Shown: positions 32,830-41,213 of the stretch, piece after piece
How positions within the stretch are numbered: the first letter of the stretch is position 1
Layout of the letters: each line of letters starts with the position of its first letter
Assembly (NCBI GenBank): GCA_903825465.1
Contig: CAIKAR010000028.1
Location: forward strand, 1 to 45,467
DNA length: 45,467 nt
Source: an uncultured Hyphomicrobiales bacterium
GTDB taxonomy: Bacteria > Pseudomonadota > Alphaproteobacteria > Rhizobiales > Beijerinckiaceae
Direction: 5' to 3'
Made by a program: the position numbers and the translations under genes
Notes under the pieces: model-generated
Databases searched by the model: none
Told to the model about the DNA's origin: nothing
The model's input: only the letters and a program-made list of their open reading frames with translations

Positions 32830-33663
32830 TCAGCCGGCTTTCGGCGTTTGGTCTTGTGAAGACGTCGCGATGGCCAAGGTTCGCTCCAGTTCGCCGACCG
32901 CTTTCGTGAGCGCCGCGACGCAGAAGCCCTCGACGCGGGGCGAAAAACGGCTGGCCGGCGCCGACACATGGATCGCGGCGACAGCGCGCCCGCCGCCATC
33001 GCGCACCGCCATGGCGACCGCGTGCCCGGCGGAAGCGAATTCGCCCTTGCTGACCGCGTATCCGCGCGCGCGCGTGTGCTCCAGTTCCCGCGCCAGCGTT
33101 TCGGAATCGACAATCGTGCTGTCGGAAAACGGCACCAACAGGGTTCGGGCGAGATAGGCGTCGATGTCTACGCGCTCCATGCCCGCGAGCAGCGCGCGGC
33201 TCGCGGCGCCGGTGTAGAGCGGGATCGCGACGCCGATCTGCTGGGCCTGTCCGATGGCGTTTTCCGCCTCGACGCTGTCGACGTTGTAGCGGAAGTCGCC
33301 ATCGCGGATGGAAAGCACCACCGTTTCGTTGACGGCGTCGCGGATGCCGCGCATGGCGTCCAGCGCCGGCGCCCGGGCCGGCACGCCGGCCAGCACGCGC
33401 GCGCCGAGCCGCAGTGATTCGCCGCCAAGCCGGTACGCGCCCGTTTCGGCGTTCTGCGCCGCGTGGCCTTCGGCGATCAAGGTGGACAAAATGCGGAAGG
33501 CGGTGGGTTTGGTGAGCCCGGCGCGTTGCGCGACCTCGGCGAGGGGCGAGGGGGTTGGCAACGCGGCGAGCGCGAACAGCACGCGCGCCGCGCGGTCCAC
33601 GGCTTCGAGCGCCGCGCCTTCGCCGCCGCGCGCGCTTGTCGGTTCCCCCCGTGCGACGCCCAT
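32830..33663 (-). CDS. IclR family transcriptional regulator
   Basis: DNA-binding regulator of catabolic genes, 277 aa. The N-terminal winged helix is RAARVLFALAALPTPSPLAE with AQRAGLTKPTAFRILSTLIA as recognition part; the effector-binding domain contains IGVAIPLYTGAASRALLAGM and RARGYAVSKGEFASAGHAVA, both family signatures. Members control aromatic-acid, glyoxylate or sugar-acid breakdown. It borders a cluster of oxygenase, hydrolase and hydroxylase genes (33.8-42.6 kb) and is the only dedicated regulator seen there. ATG 33663 gives the family length; the frame runs further upstream without similarity. Confidence 0.93.
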   Translation of the reverse strand: MGVARGEPTSARGGEGAALEAVDRAARVLFALAALPTPSPLAEVAQRAGLTKPTAFRILSTLIAEGHAAQNAETGAYRLGGESLRLGARVLAGVPARAPALDAMRGIRDAVNETVVLSIRDGDFRYNVDSVEAENAIGQAQQIGVAIPLYTGAASRALLAGMERVDIDAYLARTLLVPFSDSTIVDSETLARELEHTRARGYAVSKGEFASAGHAVAMAVRDGGGRAVAAIHVSAPASRFSPRVEGFCVAALTKAVGELERTLAIATSSQDQTPKAG

Positions 33664-33805
33664 CTTTTGGTTGTTTCCCGCGACCCGCCCACTTCGTCGG
33701 TCGCCGATAGTCGCAAATGCCGGCCTTCGCGGCAAGCGGCGGAACGCGGCGGGGAGGGCGCTTTAGCGTTTGCGCGCCGCCGAGCGCGAGCGCGAGCGTG
33801 CGACC

Positions 33806-34312
33806 TCAGCTCGCGCTGGCGATTCCCGTCACGGCGTGGCCGATGCCGAGCGGCTTGGCGTCGACAAGCACGAAGGCGAGCCGCGCCGGCTGGTCGCTCC
33901 GGTTCACCCAGGACTGGTTGGTGCCGCGCTGCACCATCACGTCGCCCTGCTTCATCCGAACCGTGGACTCGTCCATGTCCATGTCGATTTCGCCGGCCAG
34001 AACGAACACGTAGTCGATCGTTTCGGTGCGGTGCATCGCCGGCTTGTTGCCGGGCGGGAAGTCGATGACGGTCACCCGCGTTCCGTTGGGCGGCGGCGAG
34101 GTGCCAAGCTTGCGAGCGCCCATGTCTTCGGTGTTTTCGCCGATGGAAATATCCGCTGGTGTCTCGTCGGAACACCAGATCAACGTCGATACATTGCCGG
34201 CGACGCCGTGTTTCGCGTTGGTTGGCGCGCCGTCCATGACGACTTTGGCGACATTGTTTCCGTCGTGGCCGGTGACAATGCGGCGCAGCGGCGGAAATGC
34301 GGATTCGGTCAT
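33806..34312 (-). CDS. Cupin domain protein
   Basis: Single-cupin protein, 168 aa. Cupin motif 1 is present as PGNKPAMHRTETIDYVFVLA followed by GEIDMDMD, and motif 2 as GDVMVQRGTNQSWVN. The His-x-His of classical cupins is reduced to one His in motif 1 plus Glu, and motif 2 has Asn-Gln in place of the usual His, so metal-dependent dioxygenase activity is doubtful; an isomerase, lyase or binding role is possible. GGGAG lies upstream of ATG 34312. Located between the IclR gene and the DUF2267 gene on the same strand. Confidence 0.85.
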   Translation of the reverse strand: MTESAFPPLRRIVTGHDGNNVAKVVMDGAPTNAKHGVAGNVSTLIWCSDETPADISIGENTEDMGARKLGTSPPPNGTRVTVIDFPPGNKPAMHRTETIDYVFVLAGEIDMDMDESTVRMKQGDVMVQRGTNQSWVNRSDQPARLAFVLVDAKPLGIGHAVTGIASAS

Positions 34313-34374
34313 GGCGTTCGCTCCCTCGATCAATCGCGAGCATAAAGAAAAGGCGGTGGAGCCGGACTCGCCGC

Positions 34375-34767
34375 TCAGATGAACTGCGACAGGCCCGGAA
34401 TCGATCCCGCGATCTGGCCAACGACGTCTTCGCCGGCCTTTTCGCGCGCGTAGGCGAAGACCTCTTTGCCGACGGTCTGCATCTCGCCCATGCCAAGGCC
34501 GAGCGACCCCAGCTTGCCCGCGAGGGCCATCAGGCCGCCGCCGCCGCCCATCATGCCGCCGAGCATGCCCATCATGCCGCCACCGCCGCCCTCGTCTTCG
34601 GCGGAAGCCGCGAGATCGCCGGCGCCGGGAATTTTCGCCAGCATGTCGGCGACCGGCCCGGCCGGGCCTTCTTTTTTCACAAAAGCCAGAATTTGCGCGA
34701 CCGCCTGTTGCGCGGTGTCTTCCGAAACACCGGCCGCGGTCGCGACGCGCGATACCAACTCGTTCAT
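34375..34767 (-). CDS. DUF2267-type protein with Gly/Met-rich linker
   Basis: A 130-aa protein with an N-terminal helical domain (MNELVSRVATAAGVSEDTAQ, then ILAFVKKEGPAGPVADMLAK) of the kind annotated DUF2267 in Rhizobiales. The middle is a repetitive stretch GGGGGMMGMLGGMMGGGGG (about residues 60-79), and the C-terminus VFAYAREKAGEDVVGQIAGS resembles a second copy of the helical part. Function unknown. No signal peptide. It lies 62 bp upstream of the cupin gene on the same strand. Confidence 0.7.
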   Translation of the reverse strand: MNELVSRVATAAGVSEDTAQQAVAQILAFVKKEGPAGPVADMLAKIPGAGDLAASAEDEGGGGGMMGMLGGMMGGGGGLMALAGKLGSLGLGMGEMQTVGKEVFAYAREKAGEDVVGQIAGSIPGLSQFI

Positions 34768-34895
34768 GTCCTGCTCCGTGGCGGTGTGATCGGCCGACAG
34801 TACCGCGTTTCGGCGCGAAATGGAATCCCGCGGCCCGCGCCCGGATTGACGGCGCGCGCCGCGCGAACGAAAGTCGCGGCGTCGGGAGGACCAAC

Positions 34896-35843
34896 ATGAA
34901 AATCGTCGCGCAGGCTTCGCTGGGCAAGGCGCAAATCGTCGAGCGCCTGAAGGCGTCGCCGGGCGCGGACGTGAGGGTGGTGGACGACGCCGCGGCGGCG
35001 ATCCGCGAACTGCCGGACGCCGACGCCCTTGTCTGCGTCGATTTCTTCTATTCGGCCGAAATCGCGGCCGCCGCTGGCGCGGCGAAAGGCCTGCGCGCGA
35101 TCCAGTTGCTGACGGCGGGCTACGACCGGGTCGCGCAATATGGCGCGCCGGCGGGCGTGCCCGTCTGCAACGCCGGCGAAGCCTACGCGCCCGCGGTCGC
35201 CACGCATGCGCTGGCGTTGTTGCTGGCTTTGCAGCGGCAGGTGCCCGCGATTCTCGCCGATCAACCCAAACACGCGTGGGAGCGCGGCTTCGCGCCGCGC
35301 CTGACGACGCCCGCCTCCGGCGCGACAGCCGTAATCGGGCTGGGCCCGATCGGGCTCGAAATCGCGCGGCTGCTGCGCGCTTTCGGCGCCCGCGTCGTCG
35401 GCGTCAACCGGTCGGGGACGCCGAACGCGGCGGTGGACGAGACATGCGCCGTCGCCGCGCTCGCTTCCGTCCTGCCGCGCGTCGAAGCCATCGTTCTGGC
35501 GCTGCCGCTGACGCCCGACTCGCGCCATCTGCTGGGCGCGCGCGAATTCGCGCTTTGCCGGAAATCCGCGGTCGTCGTCAATGTCGCGCGCGGCGCGGTC
35601 ATGGACCAAAACGCGCTCGCCGAAGCGCTGGGGCGCGGGCTCATCGCCGGGGCCGCGGTCGATGTGACCGAGCCCGAGCCCCTGCCGCCGGAGCATCCGC
35701 TTTGGAACGCGCCAAACCTGATTCTCTCGCCCCACTGCGCCGGCGCCTGCGGGCCGTCGGCGGGCGAAAGGCTGGCGGCGCTGGCGGGCGACAACATCGA
35801 TCGGCTGGCGCGCGGCGAGCCGTTGCGCCACGTCGTCGCGTAG
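34896..35843 (+). CDS. D-isomer specific 2-hydroxyacid dehydrogenase
   Basis: NAD(P)-dependent reductase of 2-keto acids or oxidase of D-2-hydroxy acids, 315 aa. The Rossmann motif is VIGLGPIGLEIARLL, with VVVNVARGAVMDQNALAEAL holding the catalytic Arg, DVTEPEPLPPEHPLW the Glu, and SPHCAG the catalytic His (HCAG), so the triad is complete. Substrate unknown; glyoxylate or hydroxypyruvate reductases are the nearest recognised type. GGGAGGA before ATG 34896 is a good ribosome-binding site. It ends three bases from the stop of the convergent amidohydrolase. Confidence 0.92.
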   Translation: MKIVAQASLGKAQIVERLKASPGADVRVVDDAAAAIRELPDADALVCVDFFYSAEIAAAAGAAKGLRAIQLLTAGYDRVAQYGAPAGVPVCNAGEAYAPAVATHALALLLALQRQVPAILADQPKHAWERGFAPRLTTPASGATAVIGLGPIGLEIARLLRAFGARVVGVNRSGTPNAAVDETCAVAALASVLPRVEAIVLALPLTPDSRHLLGAREFALCRKSAVVVNVARGAVMDQNALAEALGRGLIAGAAVDVTEPEPLPPEHPLWNAPNLILSPHCAGACGPSAGERLAALAGDNIDRLARGEPLRHVVA

Positions 35844-35846
35844 GCG

Positions 35847-36950
35847 CTACTTCAACCGGTAGAGTTTTTTCGCGTTGCCTGAAAGAATCTTGCGCTGCCG
35901 CTCCGCGCCGAGGCTCTTGGGAATGACGTGGAGCGGATCGTCGAAATCCCAGTGGGGATAGTCGCTGGAAAACAGCACGTTGTCCCAGCCGATCCAGTCG
36001 AAGACATCCTCCAGGTGCTTCGGATTGTTCGGCTCCTCGATCGGCTGCGTCGTCACGAAGACATGTTCCCGGATGTATTCGGACGGCGGGCGGCGCACAT
36101 GCGGCACCTCGCCGCGCATGCGCGCCCAGCACTTGTCGAGCCGCCAACCGAGCGACGGCAGCCAGCCGAAGCCGGATTCGATGAACACGATTTTCAGTTC
36201 GGGCAGATGTTCGAACAGGCCTTCGAAGACCATGCTCGCCACGATGGCCGACACCGATGTGCCGTGCGCCGACATCTCCTCCATGTAGAACGACGGCCAG
36301 CCCGTCGGCGTGACCGCGAGGCCGCTGAAGCCGAACACGTGAACGCCAACGGGTAGGCCGTGCTCGACCGCGGCTTCGTAGATCGGCCAGTAGCGCTTGC
36401 GCCCCAGAGCCTCCGCCGAGCGCGACAACAGCATCACCTGCGCGTAGTCGAACTCCTTCGCGCGCTTGCGGATTTCCGCGCTGGCCGGCGACGCGTCGTC
36501 GTAATTCACCACGATCGAGGGCCGCAGCCGCGGCTCGGGAATCGACCAGTGCTCAAGCTGCCAGTCGTTGTGGGCGCTGGCCAGGGCCGCGCTCAATCCC
36601 ATGTTCTGATCGCCCGAGCCGACCCAAAGCGGATTGATGATGCCGTAGTCGACGCCGTAAAAATCCAGATGCTGCGCGCGCAGGAAATCCAGGTCGCTGC
36701 CGGGCGGCGAACCGTCCGGCGGCCACGCGTCGCGGCGCGCGCCGTCGGATGGACCCGTCTTCGGATAGGGATGGCCCTTGGCGATTCCGTTGCGCTTGCG
36801 CGCGCCGTAGGTCTGGAAATGGTCCCACCACCGCGCCGTCATGTAGGGTTTGAGCTGCGCGGGCGAGCGCAGACGCGGATGCACGTCGCAATCGACGAGC
36901 TGGAGCTTCTGGGCCTGGCGGAATTCCGGGCGGGGCGCTTCGATGTTCAT
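35847..36950 (-). CDS. Amidohydrolase family protein (ACMSD-like, amidohydro_2)
   Basis: TIM-barrel metal hydrolase or decarboxylase, 367 aa. LVDCDVHPRLRS gives the N-terminal metal site in the Asp-x-His form, GLPVGVHVFG a middle His, and LFSSDYPHWDFDDPLHV the C-terminal metal Asp. A conserved stretch WPSFYMEEMSAHGTSVSAIV precedes it. Related enzymes decarboxylate aromatic acids such as aminocarboxymuconate semialdehyde or gamma-resorcylate. Substrate unknown. It is divergent from the molybdenum hydroxylase genes at 37081, a common arrangement for genes of one catabolic pathway. Confidence 0.9.
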   Translation of the reverse strand: MNIEAPRPEFRQAQKLQLVDCDVHPRLRSPAQLKPYMTARWWDHFQTYGARKRNGIAKGHPYPKTGPSDGARRDAWPPDGSPPGSDLDFLRAQHLDFYGVDYGIINPLWVGSGDQNMGLSAALASAHNDWQLEHWSIPEPRLRPSIVVNYDDASPASAEIRKRAKEFDYAQVMLLSRSAEALGRKRYWPIYEAAVEHGLPVGVHVFGFSGLAVTPTGWPSFYMEEMSAHGTSVSAIVASMVFEGLFEHLPELKIVFIESGFGWLPSLGWRLDKCWARMRGEVPHVRRPPSEYIREHVFVTTQPIEEPNNPKHLEDVFDWIGWDNVLFSSDYPHWDFDDPLHVIPKSLGAERQRKILSGNAKKLYRLK

Positions 36951-37080
36951 GGGCTCTCTCCCTGCGCCCGAAACTAGCGCGGATTGGCGCGGCCGTCACG
37001 CGGATGCTTGACTTCGCCCCGGCGCGGCCCGACGTTTGGCCCCAATGCGCCGCCTGTTCCGGCGCCGGGAGGGAACCGCC

Positions 37081-37548
37081 ATGACCCAGCGATTGACGCT
37101 GAACGTCAATGGACAACCGCATGACATCGCGATCGACGATCCCGACATGCCGTTGCTTTACGCGTTGCGCGACGACCTCGGGCTGAACAATCCACGCTTC
37201 GGCTGCGGCCTTGGCCAGTGCGGCGCCTGCACGGTGCACATCGACGGCGAGCCCACGCGGTCGTGCGCGATGCCGGTGTCCGCCGTTGGCGACCGCGCGG
37301 TCACGACGCTGCATGGCGTCGGCTCGCGCGAAAAGCCGCATCCCCTGCAAGCCGCTTGGATCGAGGAGCAGGTCAACCAGTGCGGCTATTGCATCAATGG
37401 CTGGCTGATGGAGGGCGTCGCGCTGCTGAAGCGCAACCCCAGGCCGAGCGAAGCCGAGGCGCGCGAGGCTTTTTCCGAATTGATCTGCCGCTGCGGCACG
37501 CACAACGCCGCCGTGCGCGCGGTGCTGCGCGCCGCCCAGCAAGCTTAG
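37081..37548 (+). CDS. iorA: 2Fe-2S subunit of a molybdenum hydroxylase (IorA/CoxS type)
   Basis: Small electron-transfer subunit, 155 aa, with two [2Fe-2S] clusters. The N-terminal ferredoxin cluster is FGCGLGQCGACTVHIDGEP followed by the Cys in RSCAMPV; the second, helical cluster is QCGYCINGWLMEG plus ICRCGTH. Length and order match isoquinoline 1-oxidoreductase alpha and nicotinate dehydrogenase small subunits. GGGAGGG lies before ATG 37081; an upstream in-frame ATG at 37045 is unlikely. It lies nine bases ahead of the large subunit gene. Confidence 0.95.
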   Translation: MTQRLTLNVNGQPHDIAIDDPDMPLLYALRDDLGLNNPRFGCGLGQCGACTVHIDGEPTRSCAMPVSAVGDRAVTTLHGVGSREKPHPLQAAWIEEQVNQCGYCINGWLMEGVALLKRNPRPSEAEAREAFSELICRCGTHNAAVRAVLRAAQQA

Positions 37549-37557
37549 GAGGGCGGC

Positions 37558-39852
37558 ATGGACGATTTCCGCGATCTTGACCGCAGGCTCCATCGCCGCG
37601 CCTTCCTTTCGACCGCCGGCGCGCTCGTCGTCGGCCTCGCCGCGCCGGAGGTCTGGGCGCGGGCGGCGCCGTCGTCGGCGGCCTCGCCCAACAATCCCGC
37701 GATGCTGGCGGACAAGCTCGACGCCTATCTCGCGGTCCACGTCGATGGAACGGTCGATGTGTTCTACGGCGCGATCGACGGCGGCCAGGGGCTCGCCACC
37801 TCCATCGCGCAGATGGTGGCCGAAGAGCTCGACGTGTCGTTGACGAGCGTCAACATGGTCATGGGCGACAGCGCCCGCACGCTGAACATGGGCGGCGCCA
37901 GCGGCGCCACCGGCGTGTCGCGCCGCGGAATCACGCTGATGAGCATGGCCGCGGAAGCGCGCCGCGCCCTTGTGGAGCGCGCGGCCGCGAAACTTGGTGT
38001 TTCCGCCGACAGGCTGCGCGTCGCCGATGGCGTCGTGTTTGTCGACGGCGACGCGGAGAAGCGCGCCACCTACGCCGAGCTGATCGGCGACAAGTCGTTC
38101 GGGTCGGATGTCAAATGGAACGGCCAATGGGGCAACGGGCACGACGCGAAAGGCGCGGCGCCCGTCAAGAAGCCCGCCGACTACAAGGTCGTGGGAACCT
38201 CGCCGCGCCGCGCCGACCTCTCGCGCAAGGTGTTTGGCGAGCAGGATTTCCCCGGCGACTTGAAATTGCCGGGCATGCTGCACGCGCGCATGGTTCGTCC
38301 GCCGGTCGCGGGCGCGGTTCCGGTGTCGGTGGAAGAAGCCTCGATCGCCCACATTCCCGATGCGCGCGTCGTTCACATCAAGGACCTTCTCGCCGTGGTC
38401 GCGCCAAAGGAATGGAACGCCGTGCGGGCCTTGCGCGCGCTCAAGGCGACGTGGTCGGAATCGGCGCCGAACTTCCCGGACCACGACCACGTCCACGACT
38501 ACATCCGCGCCGCCGCCGTCACGCAGCGCACGATCGAGCGCGAGAACGGCGACGTCGACGCGGGATTGAAATCGGCGGCGAAAATCGTCGCGGGCGAATA
38601 CGAATACCCCACTCATTCGCACGCCAGCATGGGCCCCGCGTGCGGCCTCGCCGACGTGCGCGAGGACGGCGCGACGATCTACACCTCGACGCAGAAGCCG
38701 CATTACGCCGCGGATGGAATCGCCAATCTGCTTGGCCTGCCGCGCGAAAAGGTCCGCGCTGTCTGGATGTACGGCACAGGCTCCTACGGCCGCAACGACC
38801 AGGGCGACGCGACGGCGGACGCGGCGGTGTTGTCGAAGACGCTCGGCGCGCCGGTGCGCGTGCAATGGATGCGCGAGGAGGCGCTGGGCTGGGACCCGAA
38901 GGGCACCGCCGCCGTCAACCGCCTTCGCGCGGGCATCGACGCGAACGGCGATGTCGTCGCCTATGAGCTTATCTCAAAGGGATTTTCGCGCGAAAACGTC
39001 GCGACCAACGAGGGCCGCGCGGCGGCGACGCTGGCGGGGCAATTGCTTGGCTTTCCGCCCGAGCCGAAGAACACGTTCAACATTCCTTTCGCGTCCTACA
39101 CGTTCCCGGACAACCGCGTGGGCTGGGAGACGGTCGCGCCGCTCATGGAACGGGCCTCGCCGCTGCGCTCGACGCATCTGCGCGACCCCTACGGGCCGCC
39201 GATCCTGTTTGGCAGCGAAAGTTTCATGGACGAGATCGCCGCCGAGCTGAAAATGGATCCGGTGGCGTTCCGCCTGAAATATCTGAAACACCCGCGCGAC
39301 ATCGAGGCGACGCGCCTCGCCGCGGAGAAGGCGGGCTGGGTCGCGCGCGCCTCGCCGCGCGCCGACATCGACAGGTCGGCGGATGTGTTCGAAGGGCGGG
39401 GCATCGCCTTCCGCCGGCATTTCGACACCTTCATCGGCGTCGTCGCCGAGGTGCGCGTGCATCGCGCGTCCGGCGTCGTGCGGCCTACGAGGATCGTGTG
39501 CGCGCACGATTGCGGGCTGATCGTCAATCCCGAGACGCTGACGCATGTCATCGAGCGCCAGCTTGTCTATGGCACGGGGCGGACGACGGTGGAGGAACTC
39601 CACTGGGACAAGGACAAGGTGACGAGCGTGGACTGGATCAAATATCCCGTGCTGCACATGGAGCACGCGCCGCCAAAGATCGAGATCCATCTCATCAGCC
39701 GCCCCGATGCCGCGCCTTCCGGCGCGGCGGAAATGGCGCTCGGGCTCGTGCCCGCCGCCATGGGCAACGCGGTGTTCGACGCGACGGGCGTCCGGCTGCG
39801 GCGGGTTCCGTTCACGCCGGCGCGGGTGAAAGAGGCGTTGGAGCGCGCGTAG
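37558..39852 (+). CDS. iorB: Molybdopterin-binding subunit of an IorB-type hydroxylase
   Basis: Large subunit, 764 aa, of a xanthine-oxidase-family hydroxylase that inserts water-derived oxygen into N-heterocycles or aldehydes. A Tat leader (HRRAFLSTAGALVVGLAAP) predicts export of the folded complex, with the small subunit carried along. GAIDGGQGLATSIAQMVAEE is the first molybdopterin loop, with MGGASGATGVSRRGIT next, and SPLRSTHLRDPYGPPILFGS further on. At the C-terminus the usual catalytic GVGE reads GAAEMALG, keeping the Glu. No cytochrome c subunit follows. Substrate unknown. It ends 12 bases before the end of the convergent Rieske oxygenase gene. Confidence 0.92.
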   Translation: MDDFRDLDRRLHRRAFLSTAGALVVGLAAPEVWARAAPSSAASPNNPAMLADKLDAYLAVHVDGTVDVFYGAIDGGQGLATSIAQMVAEELDVSLTSVNMVMGDSARTLNMGGASGATGVSRRGITLMSMAAEARRALVERAAAKLGVSADRLRVADGVVFVDGDAEKRATYAELIGDKSFGSDVKWNGQWGNGHDAKGAAPVKKPADYKVVGTSPRRADLSRKVFGEQDFPGDLKLPGMLHARMVRPPVAGAVPVSVEEASIAHIPDARVVHIKDLLAVVAPKEWNAVRALRALKATWSESAPNFPDHDHVHDYIRAAAVTQRTIERENGDVDAGLKSAAKIVAGEYEYPTHSHASMGPACGLADVREDGATIYTSTQKPHYAADGIANLLGLPREKVRAVWMYGTGSYGRNDQGDATADAAVLSKTLGAPVRVQWMREEALGWDPKGTAAVNRLRAGIDANGDVVAYELISKGFSRENVATNEGRAAATLAGQLLGFPPEPKNTFNIPFASYTFPDNRVGWETVAPLMERASPLRSTHLRDPYGPPILFGSESFMDEIAAELKMDPVAFRLKYLKHPRDIEATRLAAEKAGWVARASPRADIDRSADVFEGRGIAFRRHFDTFIGVVAEVRVHRASGVVRPTRIVCAHDCGLIVNPETLTHVIERQLVYGTGRTTVEELHWDKDKVTSVDWIKYPVLHMEHAPPKIEIHLISRPDAAPSGAAEMALGLVPAAMGNAVFDATGVRLRRVPFTPARVKEALERA

Positions 39853-39864
39853 GCTCGACGGCGG

Positions 39865-41058
39865 CTACTTGGCCGGCGCCAACCGGTCGAAATGCGTATC
39901 GTAGCGCGATTCGAACGTCTGAAGATTCCTGCGCTCGCGGCGGATATCGATCATCGGCTCGTTCTCGGCGGGGTCGCGGAAGACGCACATCGGCTCCTCG
40001 CCGCGCTGGACCTTGTCCATCTCCTCGTTGAGCATTTTGTGATACATCAACACGCCCTTGTCGCTCGCCGCCAGATGTTCGTTCTCGCGGTCGCTGATGG
40101 GCCCCTGCATCACCCAGGCGACCATGTCCTGGGCGGGAATGTTGTCGGCGACGATCTTGCCTTGCTCGTTGAAGAGCTTGGCGTGGTTGACCACCATCGG
40201 CCGCGCCGGCGCCCCAGGCTTGCGGCGCAGCGTGCGGTAGGCGAACTGCCGCGTGTTCGTGTCGTCGACCGGCACGCGGAATTGCAGCGTCGGCGCGTCG
40301 ACGGAGCCCACCGCCAGAATGTTGGGGAACAGCAGGGGATGGCCTGTTGTCCAGTCGTCGACGGTCTCGGGCTCGCCTTCGAGCAGGCGCCGCTTCATGA
40401 TGCCGAGATCGAAGCGGTCGAAGTCGATCTTGAGATGCCGGGCGACCTTCATCGCCGGCGGCTTGCCCTGTTTTTTCAGCGCGTAGTTGCCGAGCGCCGC
40501 GTGCAGGTATTCGAAATGCATGGGGTCGGCGGCGTTGTCCATGCATTGCAGCCAGTTGCAGGGCAGGTTGTGGATTTCGACGATGGCGTCGAAGCCCTCG
40601 CGCGCCAGAACGTCCCAGCGCGGCAGCAACGGCGCGGGCGCCGGCCCGAGATAGGCGAACACGAGTCCGCCCAATTCCCGCACCGGGTAGGCCAGCATGG
40701 CGATGCGGTCCTTGTGCGTCGAGCCCGGATTGACGCGGTCGTCGAAAGGCATTTCGAGGCAGCGCCCGGCCTTGTCGAACAGCCAGCCGTGATAGGGGCA
40801 GCGCAGGCCCCGCTCGTCGGGGATGCCGTATTCCATGTCGACGCGGCGGTGCGGGCAGCGCTCGCCGATGAGGCCGTATTCGCCGGCTTCGGAGCGGTAG
40901 AGCGTCAGGTTCTCGCCCATGATCCGCACGCGTCGCACGGGCTCTTCGGCGAGGTCTTGAACCGCGCCGACCGGGTGCCAGTAGCGGCGCAACAGATCGC
41001 CCATCGGCGTTCCGGGCCCCACGCGTGTCAGGCGGTCGTTCTGTTGTTTGGAGATCAT
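39865..41058 (-). CDS. Rieske non-heme iron oxygenase, alpha subunit (VanA/phthalate dioxygenase-like)
   Basis: Oxygenase component, 397 aa, for hydroxylation or O-demethylation of an aromatic compound. The Rieske cluster ligands are in CPHRRVDMEYGIPDERG and LRCPYHGWLFD. The mononuclear iron site is DNAADPMHFEYLHAALG (Asp, His, His). The bridging Asp precedes in LQCMDNAADP. GGAGG lies seven bases before ATG 41058. No reductase is adjacent; the VanB-like reductase at 17953-18912 is a candidate partner. Divergent from an MFS transporter across a palindromic site, suggesting joint regulation. Confidence 0.94.
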   Translation of the reverse strand: MISKQQNDRLTRVGPGTPMGDLLRRYWHPVGAVQDLAEEPVRRVRIMGENLTLYRSEAGEYGLIGERCPHRRVDMEYGIPDERGLRCPYHGWLFDKAGRCLEMPFDDRVNPGSTHKDRIAMLAYPVRELGGLVFAYLGPAPAPLLPRWDVLAREGFDAIVEIHNLPCNWLQCMDNAADPMHFEYLHAALGNYALKKQGKPPAMKVARHLKIDFDRFDLGIMKRRLLEGEPETVDDWTTGHPLLFPNILAVGSVDAPTLQFRVPVDDTNTRQFAYRTLRRKPGAPARPMVVNHAKLFNEQGKIVADNIPAQDMVAWVMQGPISDRENEHLAASDKGVLMYHKMLNEEMDKVQRGEEPMCVFRDPAENEPMIDIRRERRNLQTFESRYDTHFDRLAPAK

Positions 41059-41104
41059 CGGCGTTCCTCCGCGGCGCGGCCGCGCGTTTGACGGCGTTTT
41101 CCGA

Positions 41105-41119
41105 CGAAACGACGTTTCG
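41105..41119. promoter_or_regulatory. Palindromic operator candidate between Rieske oxygenase and MFS genes
   Basis: CGAAAC-GAC-GTTTCG is a perfect 6-3-6 inverted repeat in the 155-bp divergent region. A further CGTTT half-site at 41094-41098 pairs with the AAACG on its right, giving three half-sites. The layout suits a shared repressor site; IclR-type regulators bind similar odd-spaced palindromes, so the IclR at 32830 is one candidate. Confidence 0.55.
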
Positions 41120-41213
41120 GGCAAGGGCTTCCCTTTGGCGGCCCGCGCGTTAACCTGTGGCGGGGCGGACGACGAGGCCGGGGCAACCGGCGCCGTCCGC
41201 CGGGGGGAACGCC

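Noticed and set aside
34520-34582. Plus-strand ATC-ATG-CCG repeats as a noncoding microsatellite
   Set aside because: They are the reverse complement of the Gly/Met codons of the DUF2267-type gene and are explained by coding.
36553-38865. A 770-codon minus-strand frame across the amidohydrolase start and iorA/iorB
   Set aside because: Low-complexity Arg/Val/Asp sequence with no motif, crossing clear genes on both strands.
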